A stretch of DNA of 9,329 nucleotides from Bacteroidia bacterium. Lineage in GTDB: Bacteria; Bacteroidota; Bacteroidia; NS11-12g; UBA955. The notes beneath the pieces are model-generated. The model did no database searches. It saw only the letters and a list, made by a program, of their open reading frames with translations, and was not told where the DNA came from. Position 1 is the first letter of the stretch. Every line of letters starts with the position of its first letter. Positions 6,021 through 9,329 of this stretch are shown piece after piece. The stretch covers positions 1 through 9,329 of the forward strand of contig JACMRS010000351.1 in the NCBI GenBank assembly GCA_014376345.1, written 5' to 3'. The position numbers were made by a program, and so were the translations under genes.

Positions 6021-8310
6021 GAATCCGTAGTTTGGCAAATTTTAGTACCAAAGTTTTCTCGCCAACTTCGTTAAAACGTATCAAAGCTTTCCTGTTTTCA
6101 CCATTATCCTCAACATTTATAACCTCACCTTGCCCAAATCGCTGGTGCTCAACATTCATTCCTGCTTGTAATGCAGAGGTGTCACTTTCCTTGAAATCAG
6201 CAGAAACCGGAGATGAAGGGATATTTCTTGTAAAAACAGGTTGTGACCTTCCAATTCCCGGCTTACCGGTATTTAACCCGAAACCTCTGCCATATCCCGA
6301 ATCTGTATCTGGTTTTTTATTAACTTGTGAAGGTTGAGACATGAAATTGGCCATTTCCAGAAACCTGTTGTCTATTTCATCAATAAAACGACTTGGTTCG
6401 CAGGGTATTAAATTGCCGTATTTGAATCTAGAAGTAGCAAATGATAAAGTTAATTTTTCTTCAGCTCTTGTTGTAGCCACATAAAATAGCCTTCTTTCTT
6501 CCTCCAGATCCTGCCTGCTGTTAAGTGCCATTTGTGAAGGAAACAGATTTTCTTCCATTCCAACAACATAAACATGTTTAAATTCAAGTCCCTTACTACT
6601 GTGAATAGTCATCATAGTAACCCTGTCGTTACCGTTTCCATCATCTTTATCTGCATCTGTCAAAAGAGCAATATCCTGAAGGAAAATAGAAAGGGTTTTT
6701 TCCTGCTCGTTTGTATCGTCTTCTGTAAACTCTTTTATCGCATTCAGAAGTTCAATAACGTTCTCATATTTGCTTACTCCTTCAACAGTTTTATCTTCAT
6801 GCAGACTTCTCAGTAAAGTAGATTGCTTGGCAACATATTCGGCAATTTCATAAGCATTTTTATGTTCCTGCATGCTAATAAAACTGCGCATCATTGTATG
6901 AAAATCTCTCAATGAGCTCATTGATGAGCCTAGCGAAGGAAATTCATGAAGCCTTTCAAGCACTTGCCAAATAGTAAGGTCATTGGCATTGGCTAATACT
7001 GTTAGCTTGTCAATGGTAGTGTTGCCGATTTTACGGGCAGGATAATTAATTATTCTTTTTAAAGCTTCTTCATCATTCTGGTTAACAACCAATCTGAGGT
7101 AAGAAATAAGGTCTTTGATTTCTTTCCTTTGGTAAAAAGACAATCCGCCATAAATACGGTACGGAATATTCATTTTGCGCAACGCTTCTTCAAAAGAACG
7201 CGACTGAGCATTGGTGCGGTACAAAATAGCAAAAGCGGAATGTGGCAGTTGCTTTTGCATTTTATCTTCGAAAATACTTTGTGCTACCTGCCTGCCTTCT
7301 TCATTGTCCGTCATGGCCCTGAAAACTTTTATTTTTTCACCGGGCTCATTGTTGGTGAATATTTTTTTATCGAGTTTTTCTTTGTTTTTGCTGATAATAC
7401 TGCTGCTGGCATCAACAATATTGGAGGTAGATCTGTAATTATGTTCCAGTTTAAAAACATTCAGTTCAGGATAATCTTTACTGAAATTCAGAATGTTCTG
7501 AATATTGGCACCTCTAAATGAATAAATACTTTGTGAATCATCGCCAACAACACAAATATTCCGGAAAACTGCAGCCAATCTTTTAATAATCATGTATTGG
7601 CAGAGGTTGGTATCCTGATACTCATCCACCATGATATATTTAAATTTGTGCTGATATTTATTCAGCACATCGGCATGATTTTTAAGCAGCAAAAAAGTAT
7701 TGACAAGCAGATCATCAAAGTCCATAGCACCTGCTTTAAAACAACGCTCAGCATATTTTTTATAAATGGCCGCCATTTCAGGTCTGCCCGAACTGGCATC
7801 ACCTTCTACAAGTTCGGGAGATTTGCCATAATCTTGGGAGGTTATAAGATTGTTTTTGGCACTTGAAATTCTGTTGTAAATTATTCCTGCTTTGTAAAGT
7901 TTATCATCGTGAGCCATTTCCTTAACAATAGATTTGATAAGATTTTTGGCATCGTCAGTATCATAAATAGTAAAATCTCTCGGATACCCGATTCGCTCAG
8001 CTTCAATTCTAAGAATCTTTGCAAAAACACTGTGAAAAGTGCCCATCCAGAGGTTTTTAGCATCGGCACCAACAACAGTTTCAATACGAAGACGCATTTC
8101 TTTTGCGGCTTTGTTGGTGAAAGTAAGGGCCAGAATATTGAATGCATCAACATTTTGTTTTAGCAGGTGTGCAATACGAAATGTAAGTACTCTGGTTTTG
8201 CCGCTTCCTGCGCCTGCAATAATCATTACAGGTCCATCAATGCACATTGCAGCCTGTTGCTGTTCGGGATTAAGCCTGTCTAAATAGGGTGGTATTTCCT
8301 GGTTATTCAA
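6016..8310 (-). CDS. pcrA/uvrD: ATP-dependent 3'-5' DNA helicase, PcrA/UvrD family (SF1A)
   Basis: This superfamily 1A helicase acts in nucleotide excision repair, removal of recombinase filaments and transcription-coupled repair. The motifs run in order over 764 residues: Walker A AGAGSGKT (32-39), motif Ia LALTFTNKAAKEM, Ib GTFHS (90-94), motif II DEYQD (229-233), III GDDSQSIYSFRGA (256-268), IV HNYRS (290-294), V TIHSSKGLEF (568-577), and VI EERRLFYVATTRAEEKL. A disordered linker (about 655-712) leads to a C-terminal Tudor-like domain, GMNVEHQRFGQGEV onwards, used by PcrA/UvrD to contact RNA polymerase. Length is normal for the family. The start is TTG at 8308-8310: no in-frame ATG exists between the upstream stop and codon 22, and MNNQEIPPYLDRLNPEQ fits the family. 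Residues 164-177 (SPELVEGDASSGRP) coincide with a REP-like inverted repeat in the variable 1B region. The gene is probably monocistronic. Confidence 0.96.
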   Translation of the reverse strand: MNNQEIPPYLDRLNPEQQQAAMCIDGPVMIIAGAGSGKTRVLTFRIAHLLKQNVDAFNILALTFTNKAAKEMRLRIETVVGADAKNLWMGTFHSVFAKILRIEAERIGYPRDFTIYDTDDAKNLIKSIVKEMAHDDKLYKAGIIYNRISSAKNNLITSQDYGKSPELVEGDASSGRPEMAAIYKKYAERCFKAGAMDFDDLLVNTFLLLKNHADVLNKYQHKFKYIMVDEYQDTNLCQYMIIKRLAAVFRNICVVGDDSQSIYSFRGANIQNILNFSKDYPELNVFKLEHNYRSTSNIVDASSSIISKNKEKLDKKIFTNNEPGEKIKVFRAMTDNEEGRQVAQSIFEDKMQKQLPHSAFAILYRTNAQSRSFEEALRKMNIPYRIYGGLSFYQRKEIKDLISYLRLVVNQNDEEALKRIINYPARKIGNTTIDKLTVLANANDLTIWQVLERLHEFPSLGSSMSSLRDFHTMMRSFISMQEHKNAYEIAEYVAKQSTLLRSLHEDKTVEGVSKYENVIELLNAIKEFTEDDTNEQEKTLSIFLQDIALLTDADKDDGNGNDRVTMMTIHSSKGLEFKHVYVVGMEENLFPSQMALNSRQDLEEERRLFYVATTRAEEKLTLSFATSRFKYGNLIPCEPSRFIDEIDNRFLEMANFMSQPSQVNKKPDTDSGYGRGFGLNTGKPGIGRSQPVFTRNIPSSPVSADFKESDTSALQAGMNVEHQRFGQGEVINVEDNGENRKALIRFNEVGEKTLVLKFAKLRIL
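7783..7821. repeat. REP-like inverted repeat embedded in the helicase gene
   Basis: CCCGAACT (7787-7794) and AGTTCGGG (7811-7818) form a perfect 8-bp stem around a 16-base loop. TCT/AGA extends it to 11 pairs if one G is bulged. On the minus strand one arm plus loop reads CCCGAACTTGTAGAAGG, which closely resembles the dispersed REP core CCTGAGCTTGTCGAAGG whose usual in-frame translation is PELVEG. Here it is translated as SPELVEG in the helicase. It may be an inserted palindrome kept in frame, or partly a coincidence in native sequence. Confidence 0.45.
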
Positions 8311-8329
8311 TTCGGGAGAAACTAGTCTG

Positions 8330-8337
8330 CAAAAATA
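8330..8337 (-). promoter_or_regulatory. Candidate -7 element for the helicase gene
   Basis: TATTTTTG on the minus strand matches TAnnTTTG, 19 bases upstream of the TTG start. At the expected -33 distance (20-base spacer) only TTAG is present, so the match is half-site only. The predicted leader is about 15 bases. Confidence 0.4.
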
Positions 8338-8388
8338 ATACTCAGCGCCCGTTTTAGCTAATCATTCACAGTTTTGTGTATATTTTTC

Positions 8389-8457
8389 TGAGGTGAAGGT
8401 TGGTGGAAAGTTTTGAAGTGGTGGTTTGGGTTTGGAAGGAATGGAAGAAGGATGATT
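8389..8457 (+). other. C-free, G-rich intergenic tract
   Basis: Across 69 bases the plus strand contains no C and about 30 G's, in strong contrast to the AT-rich surroundings. It includes GGTGAAGGTTGGTGG (8392-8406), which fits a two-tetrad G-quadruplex pattern with loops of 4, 2 and 1, and further GG/GGG runs up to about 8440. It lies between the toxin remnant and the helicase promoter. I see no gene in it. Its role is unknown; it could be decayed sequence or a structured upstream element. Confidence 0.4.
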
Positions 8458-8480
8458 CAATTTAATATTTTAAATCAAAT

Positions 8481-8549
8481 TCATAAGGAGTTAAAATGAA
8501 GAATCAGAAAGTATATTAAAACACCAATTATGTGGGTATCTATAAACAC
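8481..8549 (-). pseudogene. Probable N-terminal remnant of a PIN-domain (VapC-like) toxin
   Basis: Four bases after the antitoxin stop codon, a minus-strand frame reads KKVFIDTHIIGVL, counting two Lys codons before the GTG at 8547-8549. It soon loses resemblance and stops at TGA 8481-8483. PIN-domain ribonuclease toxins typically start with a strand ending in a catalytic Asp, as in KVFIDTN/FLLDTH; the Asp here is codon 8538-8540. Both the position directly behind a DUF6364-type antitoxin and the reading orientation are what an intact toxin would have. Only about ten residues match, and the remaining 100 or more expected residues are absent: the stretch to the helicase is only 243 bases and contains no continuation that I can see. 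The call rests on a short match plus context. Confidence 0.45.
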
Positions 8550-8553
8550 TTTT

Positions 8554-8796
8554 TTAAAAGTGCTTTTGCTCTAAATTTAATCTTAGTGCTTTTTTTTCAT
8601 CAAAATCTTTAGGAAGTTTTACTACACCAATAATTTTTTTCAATCTAGGTGAGATCTCTTCGGCAAAACTATCTTGAGTTATTGTGTAAAGATAGTTTTC
8701 AATAATTTCGGATAAGCTTCTTCCGTTATTTTTGGCATAAAGTTCAGCACGTTCAATAATGGATTTTTCAATAGTCAATATAAGTTTTGTGGTCAT
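8554..8796 (-). CDS. DUF6364-type antitoxin of a type II toxin-antitoxin pair, apparently orphaned
   Basis: This 80-residue protein has the layout of the Bacteroidota DUF6364 family. A short strand, TKLILTIE, leads into helix IIERAELYAKNNGRSLSEII, which resembles a ribbon-helix-helix DNA-binding unit that would dimerise and autorepress its promoter. A C-terminal segment, ISPRLKKIIGVVKLPKDFD, would wrap the toxin. In related genomes, as I recall, the next gene encodes a PIN-domain ribonuclease; here only a short possible remnant follows (8481-8549), so the antitoxin seems to have outlived its toxin. The ATG at 8794-8796 is chosen: a TTG at 8821-8823 would add nine residues, but it lies upstream of the predicted -7 box. 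It has its own promoter. Base composition matches its neighbours. Confidence 0.75.
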   Translation of the reverse strand: MTTKLILTIEKSIIERAELYAKNNGRSLSEIIENYLYTITQDSFAEEISPRLKKIIGVVKLPKDFDEKKALRLNLEQKHF

Positions 8797-8812
8797 GACA
8801 AATAAGGTTTTA

Positions 8813-8843
8813 TAAAGATACAAATTAGTTTTAAAAATGCAAA
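8813..8843 (-). promoter_or_regulatory. Promoter of the antitoxin gene
   Basis: On the minus strand TTTG (8840-8843) is followed after 19 bases by TATCTTTA (8813-8820), which differs from TAnnTTTG only in the last base. It predicts a start near 8806-8809 and a leader of about ten bases to the ATG at 8796. Confidence 0.55.
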
Positions 8844-8935
8844 ATGGTTTAAATTATTTTTTATTTAAACATTGATAATTAAATGACGTCTTGTTTTTGA
8901 TTTATTTGGAAAAATACTGATTAAATAAACCCATC

Positions 8936-9329
8936 TCACCCAACCCTTTCTTTTGTCAAATAATAAACAGGAATGCCAATTAAAACTATAACCAATCCCA
9001 TTCCTGTATTAAGTGTGTCGGCATATAATAAATTGATGCAAATAGCCGACGTGATAATGATGTATAGTGCAGGAATTACCGGATATCCCCAGGCTTTATA
9101 AGGTCGTTCAGTTAATGGTTCTTTTTTTCTTAAAATAAAAATACCTGCAATTGTGAAAATATAAAACAACAGAGATGCAAAAGTAGCATAAGTTAATAAG
9201 TCGCCATATTTTCCTGAAAGACAAAGTACACTCGCCCAGATAGCCTGCATCCACAATGCTTTTGCCGGTACTTGTCTTTTGTTTAATGTGCCTGCTTTCT
9301 TGAAAAATAAGCCATCTTTTGCCATTGCA
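8936..9329 (-). CDS. APC-superfamily amino acid permease, C-terminal part (5' end outside window)
   Basis: The reading frame runs through the right edge of the window (one further codon, GCA, precedes the first Met codon at 9323-9325), so this is the C-terminal 130 or so residues of a longer transporter. AMAKDGLFFKKAG resembles the conserved cytoplasmic loop RxxYAMARDGxxP/FxxF of APC permeases. Four hydrophobic segments follow: ALWMQAIWASVLCLSG, LLTYATFASLLFYIFTIAGI, VIPALYIIITSAICINLLY and MGLVIVLIGIPVYYL. RKKEPLTERPYKAWGYPVIP is the typical family loop before the last pair of helices. The protein sits in the inner membrane and most likely moves amino acids by proton- or exchange-driven transport; the substrate cannot be told from this part. 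It ends at TGA (8936-8938). No convincing terminator lies between it and the antitoxin promoter. Confidence 0.9.
   Translation of the reverse strand, partial: AMAKDGLFFKKAGTLNKRQVPAKALWMQAIWASVLCLSGKYGDLLTYATFASLLFYIFTIAGIFILRKKEPLTERPYKAWGYPVIPALYIIITSAICINLLYADTLNTGMGLVIVLIGIPVYYLTKERVG

Noticed and set aside
7129..7521. 130-codon plus-strand open frame inside the helicase gene
   Set aside because: It lies antisense to conserved helicase motifs and has no recognisable domain or promoter.
8485..8519. AAGGAG five bases before ATG on the plus strand, opening a seven-codon frame (MKNQKVY)
   Set aside because: The frame is far too short, Shine-Dalgarno sequences are little used in Bacteroidota, and the stretch is the opposite strand of the toxin remnant.
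8547..8562. CACTTTT-TT-AAAAGTG hairpin at the antitoxin stop codon
   Set aside because: AT-rich stem with a two-base loop and no T-tract after it; probably chance overlap of the stop region and the toxin start.
8847..8870. GTTTAAAT ... ATTTAAAC inverted repeat between permease and antitoxin
   Set aside because: The stem has only two G/C pairs and no T-run follows, so it is a poor terminator; such repeats are expected by chance in AT-rich DNA.

Overview
The window is AT-rich chromosomal DNA that most likely comes from a member of the Bacteroidota. Four things point there: promoters of the TTTG-N19/20-TAnnTTTG type, a DUF4290 gene directly upstream of murA, a DnaJ with the shortened two-repeat zinc finger I associate with this phylum, and a DUF6364-type antitoxin. 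Order and genus cannot be resolved from this sequence. Almost every gene lies on the minus strand, so the reading order runs from high to low coordinates.

Layout from right to left: the C-terminal third of an APC-family amino acid permease (8936-9329, cut by the window edge); a small DUF6364-type antitoxin (8554-8796) with what looks like the decayed first codons of its PIN-domain toxin just behind it (8481-8549); a C-free, G-rich intergenic stretch (8389-8457); a PcrA/UvrD-type DNA helicase (6016-8310) that carries a REP-like inverted repeat inside the reading frame; an outer-membrane beta-barrel protein (5164-5973) and a small lipoprotein (4560-5096), each with a near-consensus Bacteroidota promoter; a strong terminator (4513-4540); an apparent operon DUF4290 - murA - thioredoxin-fold protein (1928-4488) closed by a second strong terminator (1896-1922); and the chaperone operon grpE - dnaJ (84-1803). 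The last 27 codons of an unidentified plus-strand gene (1-81) converge on dnaJ with two bases between the stop codons.

Functionally this is mostly housekeeping DNA: protein folding (GrpE/DnaJ, working with a DnaK encoded elsewhere), the first committed step of peptidoglycan synthesis (MurA), DNA repair (PcrA/UvrD) and envelope proteins. The most interesting points are departures from textbook family features: MurA has Asp in place of the fosfomycin-target Cys; the thioredoxin-fold protein has SKIS in place of CxxC; DnaJ keeps two of four zinc-binding repeats; the grpE upstream region carries a perfect 13-bp palindrome and a sigma-54-like -24/-12 element; and the antitoxin appears orphaned by loss of its toxin. 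I see no phage, transposase, CRISPR array, tRNA or rRNA, and no gene cluster that I would call a new multi-gene system.
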